Shown here: piece by piece, positions 44,091 to 52,996 of the stretch
Position numbering within the stretch: the stretch's first letter is position 1
Layout: every line of letters begins with the position of its first letter
From: Oceanihabitans gracilariae
Lineage (GTDB): Bacteria > Bacteroidota > Bacteroidia > Flavobacteriales > Flavobacteriaceae
Direction: 5' to 3'
Length of the DNA stretch: 64,000 nt
Assembly (NCBI RefSeq): GCF_042684485.1
Contig: NZ_JBHULM010000007.1
Location: 434,001 to 498,000 of the forward strand
Notes under the pieces: model-generated
The model's database searches: none
What the model saw: only the letters and a program-made list of their open reading frames with translations
What the model was told of the DNA's origin: nothing
Position numbers and translations under genes: made by a program

Positions 44091-45176
44091 CTATTTTGAG
44101 TTTTTTAATGTTTCTTGACGAAGAATTTTTCCGTTTTCACTTTCTGTAAACTTTTCTACGGAATAGATTTTCTTAGGAATTTCAAATTTTTCTAATTCAG
44201 AAAAAACAGAAGCATCTACTGTATTTGTTTTACTTTCTAGTATTAATACGATGCATTCTCCTAATTTTTCATCGGCTTCTTTAGTTATAAAAAAACGATT
44301 AGCAATCTTAGACTGTAATTTTGCTTCTAATTGTTCTGGAAAAAATTTAATTCCACCAGAATTGATCACATTATCTATGCGTCCTAACCACTCAAAAGAA
44401 GTTTTAGAATGCATTTTAACCACATCATTAGTTATAATTTTAGTTTCAGAAATTTTTGGCGCATCTATTACCAAACAATTTCTTTCGTCTTGTGTTATTG
44501 TTATGTTTGGTAGTATTTTAAAGTAAGTATCTGCAGAAGGTTTTGTTTCTCCTTCTTGTGTTGACCAATTGTTTAATTTCTTTACTGCAATATGCGTTAT
44601 GGTTTCTGTCATACCATAAGTTTCAAACACATTGGTTTTAATATCTTGAATGGCATCTTTTAATTTACTAGAAACAGAAGAACCACCAACAATAATGGTT
44701 TTAATATTATTGCAATAGGTTGTTATTTTTTCTAGCTGCAAAGGCACCATAGCAGAAAAATCATACTTTCTTTCGTAGTCAAAAATAGGTTGACTTGTTG
44801 GTTCTACTAAATCAATTTCTAAACCTAAAATCATGGCTCTTACCAACATCATTTTACCTGCAATATATTTGCATGGCAAACAATGTAATGCCGTATCTCC
44901 TGGTTTTAAATTAAAAAAGTCTCCTGTAGCAATAGCAGAATGCACCATTGCTTGCTTTTTTAATTTAATGGTTTTAGGTTTTCCTGTAGAACCTGAGGTT
45001 TGGGCTAAAATATAATCTTTACCATCTAACCAGTCTATTAAAAAATCTCCTATAATTTTTTCATAAGGCAAGCCTTCTTTTACCAAACTATAGCCTACTT
45101 CTTTTAGTTCTTCAAAACAGTAGGTGTTTTCATTAAGTTTAAAACGGTTGTGTATTTTATCATATTTTGGAGCCAT
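44091..45176 (-). CDS. menE: o-Succinylbenzoate-CoA ligase
   Basis: 361 residues, a short AMP-binding acyl-CoA synthetase. The phosphate loop QTSGSTGKPKTIKL and the FETYGMTETITHIA motif are clear, with GRIDNVINSGGIKF near the hinge. MenE activates o-succinylbenzoate with CoA for menaquinone synthesis. The assignment rests on the short length and on menC two genes upstream in the same operon. Confidence 0.88.
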   Translation of the reverse strand: MAPKYDKIHNRFKLNENTYCFEELKEVGYSLVKEGLPYEKIIGDFLIDWLDGKDYILAQTSGSTGKPKTIKLKKQAMVHSAIATGDFFNLKPGDTALHCLPCKYIAGKMMLVRAMILGLEIDLVEPTSQPIFDYERKYDFSAMVPLQLEKITTYCNNIKTIIVGGSSVSSKLKDAIQDIKTNVFETYGMTETITHIAVKKLNNWSTQEGETKPSADTYFKILPNITITQDERNCLVIDAPKISETKIITNDVVKMHSKTSFEWLGRIDNVINSGGIKFFPEQLEAKLQSKIANRFFITKEADEKLGECIVLILESKTNTVDASVFSELEKFEIPKKIYSVEKFTESENGKILRQETLKNSK

Positions 45177-45188
45177 AGTATATAATAT

Positions 45189-46154
45189 TTAGTCTATAAT
45201 TTTATAATCTTCTTTAATAGGTTCAATTACTTTTCCGAAAAGTTTTTCATTCCAATTCGTCCATTTATATTTTTTAGCTAAAACATAAAGAATAATAGGG
45301 AAAACAACAAAAACAGGCATAAAAACATCTATAAATCCTGCCGAAGTTGGTTCTGAAACATCTTTAAAAAGAGAATCAGTTTGAAAAGCGGTCCAATCTG
45401 CTGTTACTAACAATGCTGTAAATAAATTATTAGCAGCATGAAAACCTAGGGCTAATTCTAAACCATCATCCATTAGTGTTATAATTCCTAAAAAGAAACC
45501 TGTACCAATATAGTACACCATAATAGCATAACCTAATTGTTCTACTTCTGGATTTGCTAAATGCATTAAACCAAAAACTACAGAAGTAAACACTAAAGGA
45601 AACCATCTTGTTTTAGTAATAACACCTAAACCTTGCATTAAATAGCCTCTAAAAAGGTATTCTTCCATACTGGTTTGCAATGGTATTAATATAATGGCAA
45701 TTACTGCAAGTGTTAAAAACGGAATTAAATCAAAATTCCATACATAACTTTCAGGTTCCATAAAATAATCAATAAGCACAAATGAAGAAGAAAGGGTTCC
45801 CCAAAGTATAAAAACAAACCAAAATCTACTCCAATCTATTTTTTCTCTTGCTGTTGTTAATTTTGTAATAGACTGTTGGTGTATCACTTTAGCATTAAAA
45901 AACACGCCTAGTAAACCTATAGCAAAGGATAAAAGCATTAAAAACAAAAACAGGTTATTACCTAAAACATCTGCCATTTCTGTAACATCTGTAGGGATAT
46001 CATTGTTTTGAATTCCCTCTAAACCAATAGAATAAAGAATACCTCCTACTAAAGGTATAGAGCCTATTAATTGCCAAATAATAAAAATAATAACGAAACC
46101 TACTAAATACCTCCACCACTCGTGTAGTGACTTGAATGCTTGTTCTATATACAT
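45189..46154 (-). CDS. CPBP-family intramembrane protease in the men operon
   Basis: 321 residues, about eight membrane helices. Motif 1 is TSMEEYLFRGYLMQG with E164/E165 and R169; motif 2 is FTSVVFGLMHL with the conserved His; motif 3 is LGFHAANNLF. The family includes Rce1-like endoproteases. It is inserted between menC (2-base gap) and menE (12-base gap), so it is co-transcribed with menaquinone genes; the link is unexplained. Confidence 0.85.
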   Translation of the reverse strand: MYIEQAFKSLHEWWRYLVGFVIIFIIWQLIGSIPLVGGILYSIGLEGIQNNDIPTDVTEMADVLGNNLFLFLMLLSFAIGLLGVFFNAKVIHQQSITKLTTAREKIDWSRFWFVFILWGTLSSSFVLIDYFMEPESYVWNFDLIPFLTLAVIAIILIPLQTSMEEYLFRGYLMQGLGVITKTRWFPLVFTSVVFGLMHLANPEVEQLGYAIMVYYIGTGFFLGIITLMDDGLELALGFHAANNLFTALLVTADWTAFQTDSLFKDVSEPTSAGFIDVFMPVFVVFPIILYVLAKKYKWTNWNEKLFGKVIEPIKEDYKIID

Positions 46155-46156
46155 GT

Positions 46157-47191
46157 TTAAAAATTAGTTTTCCAATTTGTTTTGTTTTGGTACTGTAAAG
46201 CACCTTTTTTTACTTGTAACGGACTCTCAAAATTATTAGTAAATAAACTTCCTGTACCAAGTCCTTGTGGTAGTTTACTTTGTAAGGTATATGTAAATTG
46301 TGCAATAGCATTTAAACCTACATTACTTTCTAAAGCACTTGTAATCCACCAACCTATTTTTTGTTTTTCGGCAATATCTATCCAATTATTACTACCTGCA
46401 AAACCACCAACCAAACTAGGTTTTAAAATAATATATTGTGGCTGTATTGTTTGTAGTAACTCTTCCCTTTTTTTTACATTAAAAACACCAATTAATTCTT
46501 CGTCTAATGCAATTGGCAGAGGTGTTTCTTCACAAAGCCTTGCCATTTCTTGAATTTGGCCTTGTTTCATTGGCTGCTCTATAGAATGTAAATCTAAATC
46601 TGAAAGCACTTTTAGCTTCTCTAAAGCTTCGTTTGGTTTAAAAGCACCATTAGCATCTACTCGTAACTCTATATCATTACTTGTAAAAGTTTTTCTTATA
46701 GATTTTAACAGATTGATTTCTGTATTAAAATCTATTGCGCCAATTTTCATTTTAATACAACTAAATCCTGCTTCTATTTTATCTTTTATTTGTTGTTTCA
46801 TAAAAGCTTCGGTTCCCATCCAAATTAATCCGTTGATAGGAATAGTGTCTTTTCCTTGTGTAAAAGCCGAAGGAAAAAGTAAAAAAGGATGTTCACTTTG
46901 CAAAGAAACAAAAGCTTGTTCTAGTCCAAATTGTATACTTGGAAACGCTTGAAGCTCTTCTAATAAAACCGCTAGACCTAAATGTATATTATTGCAAGTC
47001 CATTGTAGCTTTTGTTCGTAATTAGACACATCATCTGCGCTTAATCCTCTAAAAAGTCCGCATTCTCCTATTCCTTTCTTTCCGTCTTGTTCCACTATTA
47101 AAAACCAAGTTTCTTTCGTTTTTAATATTCCTCTAGAAGTTCCGCTAGCTTGCTTAAAATTTAAAATGTATTGTTTGTAGGTTGCTGTCAT
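46157..47191 (-). CDS. menC: o-Succinylbenzoate synthase
   Basis: 344 residues from the ATG at 47191 (MTATYKQYILNFKQASG). An in-frame ATG at 47236 precedes the -7 element and is rejected. Enolase superfamily: CIKMKIGAID with the KxK catalytic lysines, RVDANGAF (metal Asp), SIEQPMKQG (metal Glu), ALDEELIG (metal Asp/Glu), and ILKPSLVGG with the second-side lysine. It dehydrates SHCHC to o-succinylbenzoate in menaquinone synthesis. It is the first gene of the menC-CPBP-menE operon. Confidence 0.9.
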   Translation of the reverse strand: MTATYKQYILNFKQASGTSRGILKTKETWFLIVEQDGKKGIGECGLFRGLSADDVSNYEQKLQWTCNNIHLGLAVLLEELQAFPSIQFGLEQAFVSLQSEHPFLLFPSAFTQGKDTIPINGLIWMGTEAFMKQQIKDKIEAGFSCIKMKIGAIDFNTEINLLKSIRKTFTSNDIELRVDANGAFKPNEALEKLKVLSDLDLHSIEQPMKQGQIQEMARLCEETPLPIALDEELIGVFNVKKREELLQTIQPQYIILKPSLVGGFAGSNNWIDIAEKQKIGWWITSALESNVGLNAIAQFTYTLQSKLPQGLGTGSLFTNNFESPLQVKKGALQYQNKTNWKTNF

Positions 47192-47200
47192 AGTTAGCTT

Positions 47201-47208
47201 CAAAAATA
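47201..47208 (-). promoter_or_regulatory. -7 promoter element (TATTTTTG) for the men operon
   Basis: A minus-strand match to TANNTTTG, 10 bases upstream of the chosen menC ATG. It decides that start over the upstream one. Confidence 0.5.
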
Positions 47209-47278
47209 GACAATAATTTTTGTATTTTGCATACATATCTACTAGGTTTTAACTAGTATTAACCTTTTCTGTAAAAAA

Positions 47279-48178
47279 ATGAACCAATTTCCTGATATCA
47301 TTATTTATGCTATTCCGTTTTTTATAGTTTCTATGCTTTTAGAACTTTATGTTACAACTAAAACGCATCTAAAAACCTATGAAAGTAAAGATGCTTTTTC
47401 ATCTATTGCAATGGGATTAGGTAATGTTTTGTTAGGTTATTTTAGTAAGATTGTTGTTTTAGTTTGCTTTTTTTATATCTATGAAAACTTTAGAATTTTT
47501 ACTATTCCTGTGGTTTGGTGGAGTTTTATTTTAATCTTTTTTGCAGATGATTTTTCTTATTACTGGTTTCATAGAATCTCACATACCTGCAGATTATTTT
47601 GGGCATCGCATGTGGTACATCATTCTTCACAACATTATAATTTAAGTACTGCATTGCGCCAAACTTGGTCTGGCGGATTTTATTCGTTTGTTTTTTGGCT
47701 TTGGTTACCTCTTTTAGGGTTTCATCCAGGTATGATTTTACTACAAATGTCTATTAGTTTAATTTACCAATTTTGGATTCATACCGAAACCATTAATAAA
47801 ATGCCTTGGTGGTTTGAAGCTGTTATGAATACACCTTCACATCATAGAGTGCATCATGGTAGCAATCCTTTATATTTAGATAGAAATCATGCAGGAATTT
47901 TAATTATTTGGGATAAGTTATTCGGCACTTTTCAACCAGAACTTAAAGAAGAAAAAGTTGTTTATGGTTTAGTGTCTAATATAAACACTTTCAATCCTGT
48001 TAAAATAGCCTTTATAGAATGGTTTAATATGCTTAAAGATGCTTTTACAGGAAAAAAATCATTAAAAAACAGGTTTCTGTATTTAGTAAAACCTCCTGGT
48101 TGGAAACATGACGGAACAGGAAAACTAAGTGATGATTTACGCCAAGAATGGTTAAAGTCTGTTGACAATAAACAGTGA
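47279..48178 (+). CDS. Sterol desaturase/fatty acid hydroxylase superfamily membrane protein
   Basis: 299 residues with about four to five membrane helices. The di-iron histidine boxes are all present: WFHRISH, HVVHHSS and HRVHHG, plus a further FWIHTE. The superfamily oxidises C-H bonds of lipids with O2. The substrate (carotenoid, fatty acid or sterol-like) is not readable. The last codons and stop (NKQ, TGA) lie within a CAGT heptamer repeat. It is divergent from menC. Confidence 0.88.
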   Translation: MNQFPDIIIYAIPFFIVSMLLELYVTTKTHLKTYESKDAFSSIAMGLGNVLLGYFSKIVVLVCFFYIYENFRIFTIPVVWWSFILIFFADDFSYYWFHRISHTCRLFWASHVVHHSSQHYNLSTALRQTWSGGFYSFVFWLWLPLLGFHPGMILLQMSISLIYQFWIHTETINKMPWWFEAVMNTPSHHRVHHGSNPLYLDRNHAGILIIWDKLFGTFQPELKEEKVVYGLVSNINTFNPVKIAFIEWFNMLKDAFTGKKSLKNRFLYLVKPPGWKHDGTGKLSDDLRQEWLKSVDNKQ

Positions 48179-48213
48179 GCAGTTTTCAGTAAGTAAAATA
48201 AATATTCATGTAT
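48166..48213 (+). repeat. CAGTNNN heptamer array plus conserved tail, copy A
   Basis: CAGT at 48173, 48180 and 48187 (7-base steps), followed by AAATAAATATTCATGTAT. It overlaps the end of the hydroxylase gene and fills the gap to the SDR. The same combination occurs at 50659. Confidence 0.75.
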
Positions 48214-48233
48214 GCGTAGCTAAAAAATATAAT

Positions 48234-49025
48234 ATGACATTTAACAACAAAGTAGTTTGGATTACTGGAGCTTCTAGCGGAATTGGCAAAAGTTTAGCCA
48301 TTACACTCTCTAATGAGAATTGTAAATTAATACTGTCTTCTAGAAGAAAAGAAGTATTAGAACAGGTGAAAAACGAATGCAATACCCCTGAAAACATTTC
48401 TGTTTTACCTTTAGACTTAGCAGAAACAGATACGCTTAAAAACATAACAGAAACTGCTATTGCTTGCTTCGGAAAAATAGATATACTTATTAATAATGGA
48501 GGTATTAGTCAACGTTCATCAATAATAGATACTTCTATTGCTGTAGATAGAAAATTAATGGAAGTTGATTATTTAGGTACTGTAACACTAAGCAAAGCTC
48601 TTTTACCTCATTTTGTTGCTAATAAATCGGGTCATTATGTTGTTGTTTCAAGCTTAATGGGAAAATTCAGCTCTCCTTTTAGATCGGCTTATTGTGGAGC
48701 AAAACACGCATTACATGGCTTTTTTGATGCACTGCGTTTAGAACACTATAAAGACAATATTAAAGTAACCATGATTTGTCCTGGATTTGTAAATACAGAT
48801 GTTGCTAGAAATGCATTAACAGCAGATGGAAGCAAACAAACACATCAAGATGAAATGACAGAAAAAGGTTTAACTGTAGATGTGTTTACTAAAAAAATGA
48901 TTCACGCTATTAAAAAAGAAAAATTTGAAGCATATATTGGTAAAAAGGAAACATTCGCTATTTATTTAAAGAGAATCTCGCCTAGATTATTACATAAAGT
49001 TATTTTAAAAAGTAAAGTACGATAA
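48234..49025 (+). CDS. Short-chain dehydrogenase/reductase (SDR)
   Basis: 263 residues from the ATG at 48234 (MTFNNKVVWITGASSGIG). An open-frame start at 48162 would be read through the repeat element and is rejected. TGASSGIG binds NAD(P), NNGG follows, then SSLMGKFS with the catalytic Ser and YCGAKHA with Tyr and Lys (YxxxK). Substrate unknown. It follows the hydroxylase gene, so a lipid-alcohol oxidoreductase is plausible. Confidence 0.9.
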   Translation: MTFNNKVVWITGASSGIGKSLAITLSNENCKLILSSRRKEVLEQVKNECNTPENISVLPLDLAETDTLKNITETAIACFGKIDILINNGGISQRSSIIDTSIAVDRKLMEVDYLGTVTLSKALLPHFVANKSGHYVVVSSLMGKFSSPFRSAYCGAKHALHGFFDALRLEHYKDNIKVTMICPGFVNTDVARNALTADGSKQTHQDEMTEKGLTVDVFTKKMIHAIKKEKFEAYIGKKETFAIYLKRISPRLLHKVILKSKVR

Positions 49026-49097
49026 GAGTTAAATTATGCTTGTATAAAATTCATTTTTAGCTTGTTGAAGACTATACTCGTGTGGTTAGATTGCAAA

Positions 49098-50102
49098 TTA
49101 ATTCATGATTCTAACCAGCAATTCTTTTAGCAAATCTCCTTGCGAAACAGAATTACTACCAACCCCTTTACTCTTTACATCAAACTCGCGTAAAACTGCA
49201 ATTACCTGACTTACTTTTCGCATAGGATAATTTCTTGCTGCATCTAAATATTCATTTACAAAATAAGGATTAACTCTAAGTGCAGAAGCTACATTTCTAG
49301 GATTTTTATCACTTAAACCATGTAAGTGTAAAAGCTGCGAAAAGAAACTAAAAAGCAACGAAACTGTTAACACCATTGGGTTATCTTTAGGATTGTCTGC
49401 AAAATAATGAGCTATTTTATGCGCTTTCATAATATTGCGCTCTCCTACTGCTTTACGTAACTCAAAATTATTGTAATCTTTACTTATTCCTATATTTTCT
49501 TCAATATGATCTGGTGAAATTTCGGTTCCTTCAGGTAAAACAATTTTAAGTTTATTTAACTCATTGTTTATTTTACTTAAATCGGTTCCTAAAAACTCCA
49601 CAAGCATTTGTGCTGCTTTTGGAGAAATAGTATAATTCTTTCCAGAAAGCACACGACGTATCCAATCTGCTACTTGGTTTTCATATAATTTTTTGCTCTC
49701 TAAAACAACACCTACTTTTTTAATAGCCTTATATAAAGCTTTACGTTTATCTATTTTTTTATACTTATAGTTAAACACTAAAACGGTTGTTGGTTGCGGA
49801 TTTGCAGCATAAGCAGCAAGTTTTTCTATTTGTCTAGACAAATCTTGAGCCTCTTTAACAATAACCACTTGACGTTCTGCCATCATTGGGTAACGCTTAG
49901 CATTACTAACAATATCATCTATAGTTACATCACGACCATAAAGCACCATTTGATTAAAACCCTTTTCTTCTTCGGCTAAAACATTAGCTTCAATATAATC
50001 AGAAACTGCATCAATATAATATGCTTCTTCTCCCATTAAAAAATAAATAGGTTTCAGGTTTCCTTTTTTTATGTCTATTATTAGTTGCTTAACTTCGTCC
50101 AA
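49098..50102 (-). CDS. holA: DNA polymerase III subunit delta
   Basis: 334 residues, a clamp-loader subunit. It has the N-terminal nucleotide-binding-like fold without a functional Walker A (FLMGEEAYYIDAVSDYIE), followed by a lid and a C-terminal collar domain (DLLKELLVRIMN). The start codon is TTG at 50100-50102 (read MDEVKQLIIDIKKG); no in-frame ATG is available nearby. The gene is divergent from a nuclease-fold gene. Confidence 0.9.
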   Translation of the reverse strand: MDEVKQLIIDIKKGNLKPIYFLMGEEAYYIDAVSDYIEANVLAEEEKGFNQMVLYGRDVTIDDIVSNAKRYPMMAERQVVIVKEAQDLSRQIEKLAAYAANPQPTTVLVFNYKYKKIDKRKALYKAIKKVGVVLESKKLYENQVADWIRRVLSGKNYTISPKAAQMLVEFLGTDLSKINNELNKLKIVLPEGTEISPDHIEENIGISKDYNNFELRKAVGERNIMKAHKIAHYFADNPKDNPMVLTVSLLFSFFSQLLHLHGLSDKNPRNVASALRVNPYFVNEYLDAARNYPMRKVSQVIAVLREFDVKSKGVGSNSVSQGDLLKELLVRIMN

Positions 50103-50171
50103 AGTAATTACATTTTCATTATCAATATCTAAATTCCTATAGCAAAACCTTAGGAATTTGAGATTTGTAAA

Positions 50172-50202
50172 TTGGGATTTTCAATCTGTTCGTTTACCTT
50201 TG
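50172..50202 (+). promoter_or_regulatory. Promoter (TTG-20-TACCTTTG) for the HsdR-N-like gene
   Basis: -33 TTG at 50172-50174 and -7 TACCTTTG at 50195-50202, with 20 bases between, fit the Bacteroidota consensus. The ATG lies 20 bases downstream. Confidence 0.6.
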
Positions 50203-50221
50203 AAAAAACTCAAATTCTACA

Positions 50222-50671
50222 ATGCAAGAGCTTAACTTTTCAAAGTTTTCGTTTCGTTTCAAAAATAGCGAAAATAAAACGCTTATTTATGATGAAATAC
50301 GCAAAAAATTTGTGGTTTTACAACCTGAAGAATGGGTAAGACAACATTGCGTACAATATTTAATGCAAGAAAAAGGATTTCCTAAATCGCTAATAAACGT
50401 AGAAAAAGAACTAAAAATAAACAACTTACGCAAACGTTATGATATTGTTGTTTTTAATCCTGATGGTAGTATTCATTTAATTGTAGAATGTAAAGCAGCT
50501 AAAATTAAAATTGACCAAAGTACTTTTGATCAAATTGCACGTTATAATTTAGCGCTTAACGCAACCTACTTAATGGTAACTAACGGAATTAATCATTATT
50601 ATTGCGAAATGGATTTTGAAGCAGAGTGCTATCATTTTTTACAAAACATACCAGATTACAGTAGGAAGTAA
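50222..50671 (+). CDS. Stand-alone HsdR N-terminal-like protein with PD-(D/E)xK nuclease core
   Basis: 149 residues, matching the type I restriction enzyme R-protein N-terminal domain (HSDR_N). The catalytic pattern is RYDIVVFN...LIVECKA: D74, E89 and K91 of a PD-(D/E)xK site. No helicase domain and no methylase or specificity gene nearby, so this is not a restriction system. It is divergent from holA and may be a DNA repair or replication-linked nuclease; that is inference. Confidence 0.8.
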   Translation: MQELNFSKFSFRFKNSENKTLIYDEIRKKFVVLQPEEWVRQHCVQYLMQEKGFPKSLINVEKELKINNLRKRYDIVVFNPDGSIHLIVECKAAKIKIDQSTFDQIARYNLALNATYLMVTNGINHYYCEMDFEAECYHFLQNIPDYSRK

Positions 50672-50705
50672 ACAGTAGGCAAAAATAAATATTCATGCAT
50701 TTGCG
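50659..50705 (+). repeat. CAGTNNN heptamer remnant plus conserved tail, copy B
   Basis: CAGT at 50659 and 50673 (14-base step), then AAATAAATATTCATGCAT. It begins inside the last codons of the HsdR-N-like gene. The tail matches copy A at 48195-48213 with one change. Confidence 0.75.
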
Positions 50706-50733
50706 TGATACCTCTTTAAACTAATAAATAACA

Positions 50734-51711
50734 TTGAAAATAGCAGTAGTCATATTAAATTGGAACGGAAAAGAACTTCTAGAAAAATTCTTACCTTCTG
50801 TTGTTACCTATTCACAAGAAGCTACTATATATGTAGCAGACAATGCTTCAACAGACCATTCTGTAGATTTTATAAAAACCAATTACCCAGAAATTAAAAT
50901 CATTCAGAATACAGAAAACGGAGGCTATGCTAAAGGATACAACCAAGCATTACAACATGTAGAAGAAGATATTTTCTGCCTTTTAAATAGTGATATTGAA
51001 GTCACCAAAAATTGGCTCTCTCCTATTCTTCAAGAATTTAAAAACAATCCAGAAACAGCTATAATTCAACCAAAAATTTTAGACTACAAAAACAAAGACC
51101 ATTTTGAGTATGCTGGAGCTGCTGGTGGATTTATAGACAAATATGGCTATCCGTATTGCAGAGGTAGAATATTTAACAGCATTGAAAAAGACCAAAACCA
51201 ATACCAAGACACCACAATTTTTTGGGCTTCTGGTGCATGCTTTTTTATTAAAAAAGAAGTATTTAATGCTTTAAATGGTTTTGATGAACGCTTTTTTGCG
51301 CACATGGAAGAAATAGATTTATGCTGGAGAGCTTTTAACCTAAACTACAAAACAAAATATATTGGCGCTTCTACAGTATATCACGTTGGTGGTGCAACTT
51401 TGCAAAGCAGTAATCCTAAAAAAACCTACCTTAATTTTAGAAACAGTTTATTCACACTAACCAAAAATGCTTCTGGTGTATTATTCTTTTTAATCTTTAC
51501 AAGATTGGTACTAGATGGTGTTGCAGCCATCTCCTTTTTATTTCAATTTAAATTTTTACATATCCTTGCAATATTTAAAGCGCATTTTAGTTATTATGTT
51601 GCATTACCAAGATTATTAAAAGAAAGAAAAACAATTTCCAACAAAAAACTATACTACCAAACAAAATCTATAGTTTGGTCTTATTTTATTCAAGGAAACA
51701 AGACCTTTTAA
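50734..51711 (+). CDS. Family 2 glycosyltransferase
   Basis: 325 residues. It starts with TTG at 50734 (MKIAVVILNWNGKELL). GT-A fold: the nucleotide-binding VADNASTDHS, the metal site LLNSDIEV (DxD-like), ASGACFFIKKEVF and EEIDLCWRA. The C-terminal 100 residues carry one or two hydrophobic segments (VLFFLIFTRLVL) and a basic tail, so it is membrane-associated. It transfers a sugar, probably rhamnose-like or another surface sugar, to a glycan or lipid; the acceptor is unknown. Confidence 0.88.
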   Translation: MKIAVVILNWNGKELLEKFLPSVVTYSQEATIYVADNASTDHSVDFIKTNYPEIKIIQNTENGGYAKGYNQALQHVEEDIFCLLNSDIEVTKNWLSPILQEFKNNPETAIIQPKILDYKNKDHFEYAGAAGGFIDKYGYPYCRGRIFNSIEKDQNQYQDTTIFWASGACFFIKKEVFNALNGFDERFFAHMEEIDLCWRAFNLNYKTKYIGASTVYHVGGATLQSSNPKKTYLNFRNSLFTLTKNASGVLFFLIFTRLVLDGVAAISFLFQFKFLHILAIFKAHFSYYVALPRLLKERKTISNKKLYYQTKSIVWSYFIQGNKTF

Positions 51712-51770
51712 TTGTTTATAAAAATGTTAAAATTTTTGTTAACAGTTTATTTTAGTACAATTCTTTTGCA

Positions 51771-51778
51771 TAATTTTG
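51771..51778 (+). promoter_or_regulatory. -7 promoter element (TAATTTTG) for the OmpA lipoprotein gene
   Basis: A match to TANNTTTG 38 bases before the ATG. Confidence 0.5.
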
Positions 51779-51816
51779 ATATGTTAAATTAAACTATTTA
51801 ATCTATTCATTATATT

Positions 51817-52719
51817 ATGAAAAAAATGTTATTACTAAGTGCATCAGCACTATTGCTTTTAAGTTCATGTGTATCAAAAAAAGAATTCACAGCTTTAGAA
51901 GCAAAGCAAAAAGAAACTCAAGACCTATTAAATACTGCAACTGTTAAACTAAACTCCTGTCTAGAAGACAAATCTGCTGTAAGCGCAAGAGTAGCTGCAT
52001 TACAAGATCAGTTAGCTAATTTAAAAGAAACAAACAAAGACTTAATACAAACCACACAAGGAATGACTGTTTTAACCACAAAAGGAGCAGAAAACCTTGA
52101 GAAATCATTAGAAAGCTTAAAAGAAAAAGACCTTAAAATTTCTAGATTACAAGACGCTTTAACTAAAAAAGACAGTGTTACACTTGCCTTAGTTACAAGT
52201 TTAAAGAAAGAAGTTGGTTTAGATGACGAAGACATTCAAATTAACGTAGAAAAAAGCGTTGTTTTTATATCTTTATCAGACAAGTTATTATTTAAAACAG
52301 GTAGCTACAATATTTCTACAAGAGCAAAAGAAATCTTAGCAAAGGTTGCAAAAGTAATCAACAGCAAACCGGACTTTGAAGCAATGGTAGAAGGACATAC
52401 AGACAACGTACCTTACACAAGAGAAGTGTTAGTAGACAACTGGGATTTAAGTGTAAAACGTAGTACATCTATTGTAAGAGCATTACAAGAATTAGGTGTA
52501 AAACCAGAACAATTAATTGCTGCAGGACGTGGTGACCACTTACCATTAGTACCAAATGATACTGCAGAAAACAGAGCAATTAACAGAAGAACAAAAATTT
52601 ATATTCTTCCAAAAATCGATCAATTTTATGAAATGATTGAAACCGAAATGAAGAACCTTTCTACAGAACAAAATGTAGAGAAAGAAAACATTGAAGAGAA
52701 CGAAGAAAACCAAGACTAA
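51817..52719 (+). CDS. OmpA-family peptidoglycan-associated lipoprotein
   Basis: 300 residues. Lipobox LLSSC near residue 18. A coiled-coil segment (about 25-140) is followed by an OmpA/MotB-like domain (about 145-270) with VEGHTDNVPY (DAP-binding Asp) and NRAINRRTKI (Arg). The acidic C-terminus ends ENEENQD. It ties the outer membrane to peptidoglycan, and the coiled coil may set the periplasmic distance. It is monocistronic with its own promoter and terminator. Confidence 0.9.
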   Translation: MKKMLLLSASALLLLSSCVSKKEFTALEAKQKETQDLLNTATVKLNSCLEDKSAVSARVAALQDQLANLKETNKDLIQTTQGMTVLTTKGAENLEKSLESLKEKDLKISRLQDALTKKDSVTLALVTSLKKEVGLDDEDIQINVEKSVVFISLSDKLLFKTGSYNISTRAKEILAKVAKVINSKPDFEAMVEGHTDNVPYTREVLVDNWDLSVKRSTSIVRALQELGVKPEQLIAAGRGDHLPLVPNDTAENRAINRRTKIYILPKIDQFYEMIETEMKNLSTEQNVEKENIEENEENQD

Positions 52720-52742
52720 AAATATTTAGAACATATTTTTAT

Positions 52743-52774
52743 TAAAAGCTCAACTTTAAGTTGGGCTTTTTTTA
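52743..52774 (+). terminator. Terminator after the OmpA lipoprotein
   Basis: Stem AAAAGCTCAAC / GTTGGGCTTTT with T7 downstream. The rest of the gap to 52996 holds the second dispersed-repeat copy and nothing else recognised. Confidence 0.88.
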
Positions 52775-52830
52775 TGGCGTTTCTTTTTACAATTCTGTCT
52801 GGTTAAAAAAACCTTACAGTATTGCAAAAA

Positions 52831-52892
52831 GTCAGGCTTTCAAGGCTCGCTATCAAAGATGAGCTCAAACAAACCTTTCTATCCTTAACGCA
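52831..52892 (-). repeat. Dispersed structured repeat, copy 2
   Basis: On the minus strand it reads GCGTTAAGGAT...GGTTTGTTTGAGCTC...GCGAGCCTTGAAAGCCTGAC. It aligns along its whole length with 32988-33049, while the central hairpin loop differs. Confidence 0.8.
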
Positions 52893-52996
52893 AATACATC
52901 TTGATTTGGCTTACCTTATTTAGTTTTATTTTTTAAAACTAGATTCAGAATCTAAAGTATTAAAAGACATTGTTGCTTTCGTAGTTATAACACGAA

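Noticed and set aside
45189..46154. Abortive-infection (Abi) phage defence gene
   Set aside because: The CPBP family is sometimes labelled Abi, but the position inside the men operon argues against a defence role.
48162..48233. Upstream start of the SDR
   Set aside because: The extra residues are read through the CAGT repeat element.
50222..50671. Type I restriction-modification system
   Set aside because: Only the HsdR N-terminal-like domain is present; no helicase, HsdM or HsdS nearby.
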